The notes: a model not told the origin generated them from the sequence alone. Counted from the stretch's first letter, positions 8,541 to 17,606 are shown. The stretch is 64,000 nt of DNA from Bacillota bacterium (GCA_030024085.1 JASEJE010000010.1:1-64000); one strand, 5' to 3'. A program made the numbers and translations.

Positions 8541-8715
8541 CCATATCTTGTCCTCTGATTCTGGATCAGGCTGACATCGCATGGATTCCGACGGAGGAAC
8601 TCTTGTCACAAGTCCGGCAGGGATTAAGGGACTGAGCCATTGGTTGAAGGAGAGGCCACTTTCCGGTGTGATCTAAGTATGGCGCCATAAGTTTGCGCCA
8701 TCTTCCCTGACGGTG

Positions 8716-8860
8716 TTGGGGTTGCCGGTGCTTGCTAGGGCGGGGCGCCTGGAATTTGGCTAGCCCGCGCGCCAAATTCGAACGAGGCTCACCGCACGCG
8801 CCGTCCCCGGAGGGCAGTACCGGCAACCCTGGACAGGACTCACCCGCTGAAAAGTAGCGC
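8716..8860 (-). repeat. Dispersed intergenic repeat, copy 2
   Basis: About 118 bp (8716-8833) match copy 1 at 1570-1690 with few differences. Read on the minus strand it continues outward as GGGTGAGTCCTGTCCAGGG, which matches the 5' part of the copies at 22251, 27188 and 57279. It therefore joins the two shorter repeat forms into one family. Confidence 0.75.
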
Positions 8861-8886
8861 GAACTTGTGGCGACCTACTTAGCCCA

Positions 8887-9022
8887 TTTTCCGCAGTAGG
8901 AGCGCGGCCCGATTGAGAAATGGCCTGCTAAAAGGCCGATTGCCGGGATCCTCCAACTGTCTTGCGGCACGCGACCATTGCGCCCTTTAGCTGGGAAGAC
9001 GTTTCTACTGCGGAAAACGAGC
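8887..9022. repeat. 13-bp inverted repeat pair in a gene-free stretch
   Basis: TTTTCCGCAGTAG near 8888 and its reverse complement CTACTGCGGAAAA near 9009 face each other about 108 bp apart. This could be a small decayed mobile element or chance. The rest of 8541-9149 outside the dispersed repeat holds no recognisable gene. Confidence 0.4.
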
Positions 9023-9149
9023 TTAGGTGCCAAGAAGGAACGTGTTCGGGTGAGACTGTGTTGTAGGAGTGGCTGATACCTTTGCCTGACCTCGCTAGAG
9101 TAGATATCGCTGCTTTAGAGAAGGCTATCGGCGCCGCTTTCATCACCGT

Positions 9150-9563
9150 CTATTTGCCGGCGCTGGCCAGCGCATTCTCGATTGCTTTCAAGATGACTTT
9201 ACTACTGTATGTAGCGCCGGAGATCGTGTCTACGTCCAGCGTCTGAGCTTCTACGACTCTGCCTGGAATTGCCTCAGCGGGGGCCCCCTGGCCATTTCTG
9301 TGTTTTACCAGCTCGATCTCCGCTATCCTATGATTCCTTAAAGTCACCCTCACCTCGGCAGCTACCGGAAATACTTGGTAACTACCACTGTAGGTGCCGT
9401 CCGCTATTGCGGAAATATCGACGTCGGATACAGGCAGCTCCGCCAGGCGTTTCAGATTTGCATCAAGCGTTCTTATGTATGACTTAACGCCTGACACTGC
9501 GATGTAGGCTCCAATCACGACCGCCGCCAGGATAGTCAGGATCACGACACGTTTCCTTCTCAT
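9150..9563 (-). CDS. Membrane-anchored FMN-binding domain protein
   Basis: A 137-residue protein with an N-terminal membrane anchor (VVILTILAAVVIGAYIAV) and an FMN-binding domain ending in SGATYSS. S115-G-A-T118 is the site where FMN is attached covalently to threonine in the NqrC/RnfG-type domain. The bulk should face the outside and carry electrons. It lies directly downstream of a flavodoxin on the same strand, suggesting one flavin-based electron transfer operon. The start has a GGAGG-like site. Confidence 0.85.
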   Translation of the reverse strand: MRRKRVVILTILAAVVIGAYIAVSGVKSYIRTLDANLKRLAELPVSDVDISAIADGTYSGSYQVFPVAAEVRVTLRNHRIAEIELVKHRNGQGAPAEAIPGRVVEAQTLDVDTISGATYSSKVILKAIENALASAGK

Positions 9564-9609
9564 GCAATCCGCCTCCCTTCAGCTGTGAGGAGTCCGCCTC
9601 GTACGAGGG

Positions 9610-10101
9610 TCACAGTGCCCCCGTAACCTGCCTTGCCCACTTTGCGGCCCGTTCGAGCTCACCCTCTTTCAGTGGGCCCTCGGAATCCTTTACGAAAAAC
9701 CCTTCAGGCGGAGCTATCAGCGATCCTCCCTTTTTCCCGAGTTTGTCGGCTATGGGTTTGGCAGCATATCCAAACAGTCTCACCATTACGCTCAGGACTG
9801 CCCTCAAGAAGCTCGAACGCACGTCGGCCGTGGAAATCCTGGTGTCAAAGGCCGCCACCTTGACGCCTTTCAGGCCGTTTGAAGGGATGCCGTTCAAGAA
9901 GTCGTCAACTGCCTTTGTTGGCCTAAATGCCCGGGTAGGGGAGCCAACGATCAATAACTCCAATGCATTCAGGTGGTCCGGCTTTACGTCACCTACACGG
10001 AGCGTAGCGATATTCTCCTTGGGACCAAGCGAATTGCCAACTGCCAGGGCGATTTTCTCTGTGTTGCCGAATACGGAATCGTATACGACCAAAGCCTTCA
10101 T
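9610..10101 (-). CDS. Flavodoxin family protein
   Basis: A 163-residue cytosolic FMN protein with the phosphate-binding loop SVFGNTEK at residues 9-16, as in flavodoxins that carry low-potential electrons. The GSPTRAFRPTKAV and AAFDTRI segments follow. ATG at 10101 is preceded by AAGGAGG with good spacing. It is co-oriented with the FMN-binding protein 46 nt downstream. The partner reductase is not nearby. Confidence 0.85.
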   Translation of the reverse strand: MKALVVYDSVFGNTEKIALAVGNSLGPKENIATLRVGDVKPDHLNALELLIVGSPTRAFRPTKAVDDFLNGIPSNGLKGVKVAAFDTRISTADVRSSFLRAVLSVMVRLFGYAAKPIADKLGKKGGSLIAPPEGFFVKDSEGPLKEGELERAAKWARQVTGAL

Positions 10102-10292
10102 TTCGGTTAACTACCTCCTTCATACCAATTGATACAGCGGGCCAGTTGATCGTCAGCGCTGACGCGAAAACATCCTGAGTGACTGCCTCCTGCACGACGT
10201 TTGATGCCGAGCATGATTATCGCACTGCACCCGACTCTTCGGACACGACCCCGAGTCCACGTTCGACGTCGGTTGGTCTGACTCCTCTCGGC

Positions 10293-10579
10293 TTGACGTA
10301 CATCACGGGTTCCTCCTGAGCCGTTCCCTGAGTCATCATTGAGAGCGGTCCACTGATGTACATCACTGCTCCCGCTTCGACGGGCGACGTACAGAGCACT
10401 TCACGGAGGACCCGTGACGTGGGGAACGGGTCAAGCGGCAATGGTGACGTACATCACCGGTCGGGGGCGAAAACGCGACCTACGGGACGGTCCGTGGAGG
10501 CTTCGCGACGGAGGGAACGGATGAAGCGGTGGTGATGACGTACGTCACCGATCAGCCACGAATGCGTGACGAACGGGAC
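10293..10579. repeat. Phased palindromic repeat array 1 (10 motifs, 30/30/31-bp steps)
   Basis: Ten 14-bp motifs begin at 10293, 10323, 10353, 10384, 10414, 10444, 10475, 10505, 10535 and 10566, so the steps are 30,30,31 repeated three times. Each motif is two 5-bp half-sites around 4 bp; the best are GTGACGTACATCAC (10444) and ATGACGTACGTCAC (10535). From 10414 some right half-sites change from GTCAC type to GGAAC/GGGAC type while the phase is kept. The array lies between the flavodoxin gene and the promoter of the AbrB-type gene. No ORF explains it, since 91 bp is not a multiple of three. Confidence 0.85.
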
Positions 10580-10628
10580 TTCGGGGAGTTCGGGAACCGA
10601 CGACAGGCTCCGGCTCTGGGACCGGCTC

Positions 10629-10677
10629 TTGCCTCGCTCTCAGGTATGTGTTATCATACTAATCATGTATACATGAT
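10629..10677 (+). promoter_or_regulatory. Promoter with a 16-bp palindromic operator upstream of the AbrB-type gene
   Basis: TTGCCT (10629-10634), a 17-bp spacer and TATCAT (10652-10657) form a promoter. The perfect palindrome ATCATGTATACATGAT (10662-10677) covers the expected transcription start. It is a likely operator, perhaps for the adjacent AbrB-type regulator itself. Confidence 0.65.
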
Positions 10678-10702
10678 AGCGCTGCTGACGACTCCACCGT
10701 GT

Positions 10703-10760
10703 GCGAGGGAAAGCGCGAGGGAAAGCGCGAGGGAAAGCGCGAGGGAAAGCGCGAGGGAAG
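10703..10760 (+). repeat. 12-bp tandem repeat
   Basis: The unit GCGCGAGGGAAA is repeated about five times in the untranslated region between the promoter and the AbrB-type start codon. Copy-number change would alter the 5' leader and the spacing to the ribosome site. Confidence 0.85.
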
Positions 10761-10770
10761 GCGGTAGATC

Positions 10771-11082
10771 ATGACCGGACATGAACCGATTTTCTATGGG
10801 GCTGTAACGGTAGGCGAGCGCGGTCAGGTGGTCATCCCCCAACAGGCCAGGGAAGCTCAGGGGATCAAGCCCGGCGACAAGATGTTGGTGCTGGGCGGAG
10901 GCTTTGGCGGCCATGGCCTGGTGATGATCAAGGCCGAGGCGGTCAGCGGTCTGCTGGCGAGGCTGAGCGAGCGCGTGAGTGCGCTCGAGAAGGTGTTTCG
11001 AATGTCTGCGGAGCACAAGGAGCAGGAGCAGAAACGGGACCCTGATGGGGACGGGGACCAGGACCGGGGCCAGGGCAGGTAG
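10771..11082 (+). CDS. AbrB/SpoVT/MazE-type transcriptional regulator
   Basis: A 103-residue DNA-binding protein. Residues 8-50 match the swapped-hairpin AbrB fold (VTVGERGQVVIPQQAREAQG, IKPGDKMLVL), followed by a short helix (LLARLSERVSALEKVF) and a low-complexity Asp/Gln/Gly tail. Such proteins bind DNA as dimers. It precedes the two ABC exporter genes on the same strand, so it probably regulates them and itself through the palindrome at 10662. The ribosome site is weak (GGAAGGCGG). Confidence 0.85.
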   Translation: MTGHEPIFYGAVTVGERGQVVIPQQAREAQGIKPGDKMLVLGGGFGGHGLVMIKAEAVSGLLARLSERVSALEKVFRMSAEHKEQEQKRDPDGDGDQDRGQGR

Positions 11083-11159
11083 CAGGGGCAGGGCCGGGGC
11101 CGGGAGCCGGGGCAACATGAGTGAGCCTCGGTCTCGCCGTCAGCGCCGGGGTCAGCGCC

Positions 11160-11275
11160 AGCCCTGACGTTAGCGTTGCCATCAGCAATGGCGCCAGCGT
11201 CGGCATTGGCGTCAGCGTCAGCATCAGCATCAGCATCAGGATCAAGATCAGCATCAGCATCAGCATGGACAGTGG
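11160..11275 (+). repeat. Hexameric microsatellite (AGCGTC/AGCATC)
   Basis: Imperfect copies of AGCRTC run through the gap between the regulator and the exporter (for example AGCATCAGCATCAGCATC). The rest of this 310-bp gap shows no gene and no clear promoter. Confidence 0.7.
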
Positions 11276-11392
11276 ACAGCGGCATCGACAACAGATTGGC
11301 AGCGGGGTCGCCGAGCGGGGTCTGCGGCACGGCCGGTGGGAGGGTCGGCGGCGAGGCATGGAAAATGACGCCGGGGAGAGGCACGGTGGACT

Positions 11393-13285
11393 ATGGTCAA
11401 GTTGTTCAGATTCCTTAAACCGTATCGAGTCCAGATCGCGTTCGTCGTAGGTCTCGTATTCCTTCAAACGCTCTCTGAGCTATACCTCCCGACATTGATG
11501 TCGGATATCGTCAATACCGGGATTATGAGGAGCGACGTGGACTACATCTGGAAGGTCGGCCGGCTGATGCTGCTGGTCGCCCTGGGTGGGACAACGTGCT
11601 CAATCGCGGCGGCCTTCTTGTCTGCAAGGACAGCCATGGGCTTTGGCAAGGCATTGCGCGCCAGGATTTTCGCCCACGTGGAGAAGTTCTCGTTGCACGA
11701 GTTCGACAAGATCGGTACCCCCTCCCTCATCACCAGGAACACCAACGATGTAACTCAGGTCCAGATGGTCACAATGGTCATGATGCGGATGATGATCAGT
11801 GCGCCCATCATGTGCATCGGCGGCATCATCATGGCCCTGTCGAAGGATAGGGGTCTGGCCTGGGTTCTGGCTGTTGTGTTGCCTGTCCTTGCGGTCATAG
11901 TCGCCTTCGTCGCCAACAGGGGGCTGCCGCTTTTCAGAACCATTCAGGAGAAGATCGACCGGATAAACCTGATCGTCCGCGAGAACCTCGAGGGAATCAG
12001 GGTTATCCGGGCCTTCAACCGCACCGACTACGAGAGGAAGCGTTTTCACGACGCGAACCTCGACCTGACCGAAACCTCTGTCAGGGTCAACAGGCTGATG
12101 GCCCTCCTGATGCCGGTGATGATGCTGATCATGAATTCCACTACAGTCGCCATCATCTGGTTCGGAGCCGTCCGCATCGACCGCGGGACCCTGGAGATCG
12201 GCAACATGATGGCGTTCTTCCAGTATTCCATGCAGATCATGATGTCCCTCCTCATGGCCTCGATGCTGTTTGTCATGATTCCCCGTGCTCAGGCTTCGGC
12301 GGACAGGATTAACGAGGTGCTTGCCGTCGAGCCGGAGATCAACGATCCGGAGATGCCTCGTCACGAGACATCTGATCCGGCGGCTACCGATCCGGCGATG
12401 GCAGAGAGCGAGAGCGAGAGCGAGAGCGAGGGCAAGATCAACACGAAGAGCGATGGCGAGCGCGGGAGCGAGAGTGAGAGCAGGAGCGGGAGCGGGAGCG
12501 GGGGCAGAAGCATCAGCACGGGCCTCGGCGCAGACGGCGAGAAGGGCCATGTTGAGTTTCGCGATGTGACTTTCAGGTACCATGGTGCGGAAGAACCCGC
12601 GCTCAGGGATGTGTCGTTCTGCGCCTGTCCGGGCGAGGTGGTCGCCATAATTGGTGGCACAGGCTCGGGTAAGTCGACGCTGGTGAGCCTGATCCCGCGC
12701 TTCTACGATGTCGGCGACGGCTGCGTCCTGGTGGATGGGGTGGACGTCCGGGAGATGACCCAGGAGCAATTGAGGGCGAAGATCGGCTTCGTGCCCCAGA
12801 AGGCCGTGCTCTTCTCCGGCACGGTTGCCGACAACATCAGGTACGGCAAGGAAGATGCGACTGACGACGAAATCAGGCGTGCCGCGGAGATCGCTCAGGC
12901 CCTGGATTTCATCTCCGAGATGAAAGATGGATTCGACTCTGAGATTGCGCAGGGTGGGACCAACGTCTCGGGCGGGCAGAGGCAGCGCCTTGCCATCGCC
13001 CGCGCGCTGGTCAGGAGGCCCGAGATTTACGTCTTCGATGACAGTTTCTCCGCCCTTGACTTCAAGACCGACGCCAGGCTGCGCGCAGCGTTGAAGAAGG
13101 AGACGGCCGGCGCCACGGTGCTAATCGTGGCCCAGAGAGTCAGCACGGTCATGAGCGCAGATCGGATAGTGGTCCTAGATCAAGGCAGGGTCGTCGGCAT
13201 CGGCACTCATAGAGACCTCCTGAAAACCTGCGAGGTCTACCGTGAGATCGTTTCCTCGCAGCTTCCCGAGGAGGAGATCGCATGA
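11393..13285 (+). CDS. ABC exporter half-transporter with degenerate catalytic site (TM287-like)
   Basis: A 630-residue type IV ABC exporter subunit: six membrane segments in residues 1-310, then an ATPase domain from about 385. Walker A GGTGSGKST starts at 421 and the signature VSGGQRQR at 525. Walker B is VFDD with D550 where catalytic glutamate is normal, as in the degenerate-site subunit of heterodimeric exporters such as TM287/288. An unusual low-complexity Ser/Glu/Gly linker (about residues 335-380) joins the domains and is encoded by a GAGAGC-type microsatellite. The canonical partner gene follows. Substrate unknown; drug or lipid export is typical. Confidence 0.9.
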   Translation: MVKLFRFLKPYRVQIAFVVGLVFLQTLSELYLPTLMSDIVNTGIMRSDVDYIWKVGRLMLLVALGGTTCSIAAAFLSARTAMGFGKALRARIFAHVEKFSLHEFDKIGTPSLITRNTNDVTQVQMVTMVMMRMMISAPIMCIGGIIMALSKDRGLAWVLAVVLPVLAVIVAFVANRGLPLFRTIQEKIDRINLIVRENLEGIRVIRAFNRTDYERKRFHDANLDLTETSVRVNRLMALLMPVMMLIMNSTTVAIIWFGAVRIDRGTLEIGNMMAFFQYSMQIMMSLLMASMLFVMIPRAQASADRINEVLAVEPEINDPEMPRHETSDPAATDPAMAESESESESEGKINTKSDGERGSESESRSGSGSGGRSISTGLGADGEKGHVEFRDVTFRYHGAEEPALRDVSFCACPGEVVAIIGGTGSGKSTLVSLIPRFYDVGDGCVLVDGVDVREMTQEQLRAKIGFVPQKAVLFSGTVADNIRYGKEDATDDEIRRAAEIAQALDFISEMKDGFDSEIAQGGTNVSGGQRQRLAIARALVRRPEIYVFDDSFSALDFKTDARLRAALKKETAGATVLIVAQRVSTVMSADRIVVLDQGRVVGIGTHRDLLKTCEVYREIVSSQLPEEEIA

Positions 13286-13379
13286 GGGAGGGCAACACAG
13301 GCCGCACAAGCCACACAATCCTCACCGGCTGTTCGGGCCGCGTCCGGTCCCGCCTGGCCGTGCAGGCTGGAGAGATCAT

Positions 13380-13498
13380 ATGAGCAAGGACAGCGTGAGC
13401 AGAGATAGCATGAGCGGAGATAGCGAGGGATAGCGTGAGCAGGGATATTATGAGCAGAGACAGCGTGAGCAGAGATGGCGTAAGCAGGGATCGCATGA
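13380..13498 (+). repeat. 15-bp tandem repeat at the 5' end of the second exporter gene
   Basis: About eight imperfect copies of a 15-bp unit (AGCAGAGATAGCGTG) encode repeated MSRD/VSRD. Reading from ATG 13380, the tract hits TAG at 13431 after 17 codons. The exporter frame begins in a different frame at GTG 13435 within the same tract. An indel in the tract has therefore separated an upstream start from the gene. Confidence 0.8.
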
Positions 13499-15405
13499 GC
13501 GGGGGCCCTCTGGCACAGCAACGGCCGGCCGGCCCGGCGCTGCCTGGCGGCTTCAGACCCGGCAGGGGAGGCTTCGGCGGCGGCGGGCACGGATTCGGCC
13601 GGCCGGTTGAAAAGGCCAGGGATTTCAAGGGTACGCTGAAAAGGCTGGCGATCTACCTCAAGCCCATGTGGCCGCGGTTGGCAGTCGTGGTTCTCGCCGC
13701 CGTCGCCAGCACTGCGCTCGGCGTCATCAGCCCCAAGGTCATGGGGAAGGCCATCACCAACCTGGGGCGGACATTCGGGATGAGGCTCATAGGCCTCCCC
13801 GCCGGCGTGGATTTTCGATACATCGGGCATATCGTCCTGTGGCTCGCCGGGCTCTACATCGCAAGCTCGCTCTTCAACTATGTGATGCAGTACACCATGG
13901 CGGGCGTGGCTCAGAAGACCGTCTTCGCCATGCGCCGGGACATGAACGACAAACTCGCCCGCCTGCCGCTAAGGTTCTTTGACGGACGCACGCACGGCGA
14001 GATCATGAGCCGGATGACCAACGACATCGACAACATCAGCATGACATTGCAGCAGAGCCTGGGACAGCTTATCACTTCGTTTGTCGGCATCATCGGCGCC
14101 ATCATCATGATGTTCACCATCAGTTGGCTATTGACGCTGATCTGCCTTCTGACATTGCCGCTTTCATTCTTCGTGACGGCCACGATCGCGAGACTCTCCC
14201 AGAGAAACTTCGCGGCGCAGCAGATGGAGCTCGGTCTACTCAACGGCCACGTGGAGGAGATGTATACCGGCCACAAGATAGTCAAGGCCTTTGGTCACGA
14301 GGGCAAGGCCATTGATCAATTCAGCCAGATCAACGAACGACTTTATAACGCGGCCTGGCGGGCACAATTCATCTCCGGTATCATCTTCCCGCTGATGAAT
14401 TTCATGAACAACATCGGGTACGTGCTCATCTGCGTCATCGGCGGGATCATGGTCACCAAGCGAAGGATTGAACTCGGCGACATCACGGCATTCATCCAGT
14501 ACCAGAGGATGTTCACCATGCCCATAGCACAGACGGCCAATATCGTGAACATCCTCCAGTCCACGGTGGCTTCCGCCGAGCGTGTATTTGAGTTGCTGGA
14601 CGAACCGGAGGAGATTCCCGACACCGCCGCTGCCGCAACCATTGCGTCACCGCGAGGTGAGGTCAAGTTCCAGAATGTCAGGTTCAGCTATAAGAAAGGC
14701 GTCCCATTGATCGAGAACCTCAACATGCAGGTTAGGCCGGGACAGACAATCGCCATCGTGGGCCCGACCGGCGCCGGCAAGACCACCCTCGTCAACCTGC
14801 TCATGCGTTTCTACGAGATAGACGGAGGCAGTATCACCATCGACGGCGTCGACATCAGGGATTTGAAGCGCGGAGAGCTGCGCAGGCTCTTCGGCATGGT
14901 GCTGCAGGATACCTGGCTCTTCAACGGCACCATCCGGGACAATATCGCCTACGGCCGCGAAGGCGCCACTGACGAGGAGATCGTGCGGGCCGCCAGGGCT
15001 GCGCAGGCCGACCACTTCATCAGGGCTCTCCCCGATGGCTACAACACCATTTTGAATGAAGAGGCCTCCAACATCTCCCAGGGCGAGAGGCAGCTGCTGA
15101 CCATCGCGCGGGCATTCCTGGCTGATCCGGCTATTCTCATTCTCGACGAAGCGACCAGTAGCGTCGACACGAGGACTGAGATCTACATCCAAAAGGCCAT
15201 GGCAGAACTGATGAAAGGCCGGACGAGTTTCGTCATCGCCCACCGGCTCTCCACAATTCGAAACGCGGAATCGATCCTGGTGATGAATAACGGCAGCATC
15301 ATCGAGACCGGCACCCACGGGCAATTGCTCGCCAAGGGCAGCCTCTACGCCGATCTTTACAATAGCCAGTTTGCCAAGGCCCATGTTGACGACCAGGCGG
15401 TCTGA
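13435..15405 (+). CDS. ABC exporter half-transporter with canonical catalytic site (TM288-like)
   Basis: A 656-residue partner of the preceding exporter subunit. An N-terminal repetitive MSRD tract and a Gly/Arg-rich region (GRGGFGGGGHGFGRP) come before six membrane segments. The ATPase domain has Walker A GPTGAGKTT at 443-451, signature ISQGERQ at 547-553 and Walker B ILILDE with catalytic E572. One intact and one degenerate site imply a heterodimer. The start is uncertain: GTG 13435 or an internal ATG such as 13495 (MSGGPLAQ). It begins about 150 nt after the partner's stop. Confidence 0.9.
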   Translation: MSRDIMSRDSVSRDGVSRDRMSGGPLAQQRPAGPALPGGFRPGRGGFGGGGHGFGRPVEKARDFKGTLKRLAIYLKPMWPRLAVVVLAAVASTALGVISPKVMGKAITNLGRTFGMRLIGLPAGVDFRYIGHIVLWLAGLYIASSLFNYVMQYTMAGVAQKTVFAMRRDMNDKLARLPLRFFDGRTHGEIMSRMTNDIDNISMTLQQSLGQLITSFVGIIGAIIMMFTISWLLTLICLLTLPLSFFVTATIARLSQRNFAAQQMELGLLNGHVEEMYTGHKIVKAFGHEGKAIDQFSQINERLYNAAWRAQFISGIIFPLMNFMNNIGYVLICVIGGIMVTKRRIELGDITAFIQYQRMFTMPIAQTANIVNILQSTVASAERVFELLDEPEEIPDTAAAATIASPRGEVKFQNVRFSYKKGVPLIENLNMQVRPGQTIAIVGPTGAGKTTLVNLLMRFYEIDGGSITIDGVDIRDLKRGELRRLFGMVLQDTWLFNGTIRDNIAYGREGATDEEIVRAARAAQADHFIRALPDGYNTILNEEASNISQGERQLLTIARAFLADPAILILDEATSSVDTRTEIYIQKAMAELMKGRTSFVIAHRLSTIRNAESILVMNNGSIIETGTHGQLLAKGSLYADLYNSQFAKAHVDDQAV

Positions 15406-15961
15406 GACCCGAACGTGGCCGGCCCCGCCGCGCCGCCCGGCATTGGTGACGAGTATCGGTTTCTCGCCAATTGGGGCGAATTCCTTCTCACACCCACGCT
15501 CACACCCACGCTCACACCCACGCTCACACCCACGGCAAACTCAACAGTCATTGAACCACTGGCAGCTGTATGCATCGAAGCCGCCGTCTGGCGGAGCCGG
15601 CTGGCGGGGGCGTGCAACAGAACCATCCGGCAGAGGCGTCCCACAGAGCCGTCCAACGGAAAAGAAAAGCAATCGTCAACCGTGCAGGGATCAAGGCGGT
15701 TCACAGCGAATAACTCCGGCAACAGCTTTTGGGGGTTGCCGCAGTCTGAGTCAAGTCAGGTAAGGGCCGGGGAATGAGAGCCGGCGAAGGCTCAGGGGGA
15801 GGAGGTGAACGGTAGGCGCTCGGTAAACTCAAGGTCTCAAGATGCTCAAGATGCTCAAGATGCTCAAGACGCTCAGGAGGATAAGTGGAGGAGTAGGAGA
15901 TAGTAGTTTGCGAACGAGGCGGTGACGTCAGCCGGCCGCTACAAAGGAGGTAATCCCAAAG
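15406..15961 (+). repeat. Intergenic region with two microsatellites before the peptide transporter
   Basis: A 12-bp repeat CACACCCACGCT (about four copies, 15488-15535) and a 9-bp repeat AAGATGCTC (about four copies, 15838-15875) lie in this 556-bp gap. No gene, clear promoter or T-run terminator was seen. The last bases hold AAAGGAGGT, the ribosome site of the next gene. Confidence 0.7.
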
Positions 15962-17566
15962 ATGAAACTCGGAAGGATTGTGTCCACGATCCTGGGTACA
16001 ATGCTGGTTCTGAGTTTGATGCTCGCGTGGGGCGGCTCCGCGACGCTTGCGAGCGCCAAGACGGGTGGCATCCTCAACGACTACTTTGGCGAGGACCCGG
16101 GGACTTTCGACGTGCAGGCGGACACCACACTGGCTGTTTATGGTCTCGCCAGGGAGATCTTCAATACCCTCGTCAGGTACAAGGAAGCGACCCTGGAACT
16201 CGAGCCGGAGCTTCTGGCCAAGATGCCCGAGATATCCAAAGACGGACTCGTGTATTCCTTCGAGTTGAAAAAGGGAGTCAAGTTCCACGACGGCAAGACT
16301 GAGCTCACTTCCGAGGACGTGAAGTTCACCATCGAACGGATGCTCGGTCCGGTCGGCCTCAGCAAGTGGCTCTTTGACCCCATCAAGGGCGCAAAGGAGT
16401 TCATAAACGGAAAGGCCACCTCTGTATCGGGTATCACGATCGTCGACAAGTACCACTTCAAGCTCACACTGGAGAAACCGTACGCGCCGTTCCTCGCCAA
16501 CCTCGCGGTGCCCTCGGCTTCGATTTACTCCAAGAAGCTCGTGACCGAGGCAGGTGACAAGTGGGCGCACAGCCCGGTCGGTACAGGGCCGTTCAAGCTC
16601 AAGAGCTACATCCCCAACACCGAGATCGTCCTCGCAAAGAACCCTGACTACTTCGAGAAAGGGCTTCCTTACCTCGATGGCATCAACTACCGGGTTATCG
16701 GGGACTACACCACTGCGCTCATGGAGTTCGAGTCGGGTAATCTTGACGTCATAGGTGTGCCGTCCGAGGCGGAAGAGCGACAGAGGCTCCTCAATACCGG
16801 CAAGTACGAGCTTTTGAAGTCAACCCCTCTTGCCACGTACTACTTCTCGTTCAACATGAGCGACCCGGCGTGGAAAGACGTAAGGCTGCGCAAGGCGTTT
16901 GCCATGTGCATCGACAAACAGGCCATCATCGACTCCATCTGGGGAGGCGACGCGGTGGTGGCCACGAGTTTCGTGACTCCGGGCATTCCCGGTGCCTTCG
17001 AGATGGGCAAAGGACCGGCTCTGCCTTATGATCCCGAGAAGGCCAAGAAGCTTGTCCAGGAACTCAAGGCCGGAGGCAAACCCGTAAAATGCGAAGCATG
17101 GCAGCGGGGAGGAACCGGCCTCTCGGATACGAACATCGCGATGCAGGAGATGGCGAAGCAAGTCGGTATAGAGCTGAACGTGGTCCTTACCGAGAGAGCG
17201 GCTTTCGGTGAGGCAAGGTCCAAAGGAACGGTCCCGGCGAACTACGGGAACTGGTGGGCTGACATCCCGGACCCCGACAACTATCTGTACACCTACTTCC
17301 ATCCCACTGAAATGATGTCCACACAGTATCGGAACGACAAGGTCACCAAACTCCTCGAGGAGGCAAAGGTGGAGACGGATCCCAAGGTCAGGGCCCGGAA
17401 ATACCAGGAGGCGGAGACCATCATCATCAGGGACGACTGCGCCATCGTTCCGCTGCTCCATCCCATCGACCTGCTTCTGGTTCAGAAGAACGTGCATGGA
17501 GTCATCATGCATCCCACGGGAGTCAACAGCTACAAACACACCTGGAAGGACGCTCCTGGGAAGTAA
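15962..17566 (+). CDS. Peptide/solute ABC transporter substrate-binding protein (SBP family 5)
   Basis: A 534-residue lipid- or membrane-exported binding protein of the DppA/OppA family. A signal peptide (ILGTMLVLSLMLAWG) spans about residues 8-30. Family motifs include GVKFHDGKTELTSEDVKFT, HSPVGTGPFKLKSY and a C-terminal NYGNWWADIPDPDNYLY. It should capture an oligopeptide or similar solute outside the cell. ATG 15962 is set by AAAGGAGGT. It heads a five-gene operon with two permeases and two ATPases. Sequence alone does not give the ligand. Confidence 0.9.
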   Translation: MKLGRIVSTILGTMLVLSLMLAWGGSATLASAKTGGILNDYFGEDPGTFDVQADTTLAVYGLAREIFNTLVRYKEATLELEPELLAKMPEISKDGLVYSFELKKGVKFHDGKTELTSEDVKFTIERMLGPVGLSKWLFDPIKGAKEFINGKATSVSGITIVDKYHFKLTLEKPYAPFLANLAVPSASIYSKKLVTEAGDKWAHSPVGTGPFKLKSYIPNTEIVLAKNPDYFEKGLPYLDGINYRVIGDYTTALMEFESGNLDVIGVPSEAEERQRLLNTGKYELLKSTPLATYYFSFNMSDPAWKDVRLRKAFAMCIDKQAIIDSIWGGDAVVATSFVTPGIPGAFEMGKGPALPYDPEKAKKLVQELKAGGKPVKCEAWQRGGTGLSDTNIAMQEMAKQVGIELNVVLTERAAFGEARSKGTVPANYGNWWADIPDPDNYLYTYFHPTEMMSTQYRNDKVTKLLEEAKVETDPKVRARKYQEAETIIIRDDCAIVPLLHPIDLLLVQKNVHGVIMHPTGVNSYKHTWKDAPGK

Positions 17567-17578
17567 GAAAGACGTACC

Positions 17579-17606
17579 GGGGTACGCTCGGAAACGGGCG
17601 TACCCC
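17579..17606 (+). other. Intercistronic hairpin after the binding-protein gene
   Basis: GGGGTACGCTCG, a GAAA tetraloop and CGGGCGTACCCC form a stable 12-bp stem (one G-U pair) with no T-run. Its place between the binding protein and permease genes suggests mRNA protection or partial termination that yields excess binding protein. Confidence 0.7.

Noticed and set aside
8560-9146. Transposase remnant between pyrP and the FMN-binding gene
   Set aside because: A 13-bp inverted repeat is present, but no transposase motif could be read in any frame.
10293-10579. Coding repeat of ten-residue units
   Set aside because: The 30/30/31 pattern breaks any reading frame every 91 bp, and no open frame spans the array.
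11600-12769. 389-codon minus-strand frame opposite the exporter
   Set aside because: Antisense shadow of a GC-rich transporter gene, His/Asp-rich with no recognisable domain.
13380-13433. A separate 17-residue peptide gene before the second exporter gene
   Set aside because: It is only the repeat tract read in another frame; no independent support for a functional peptide.
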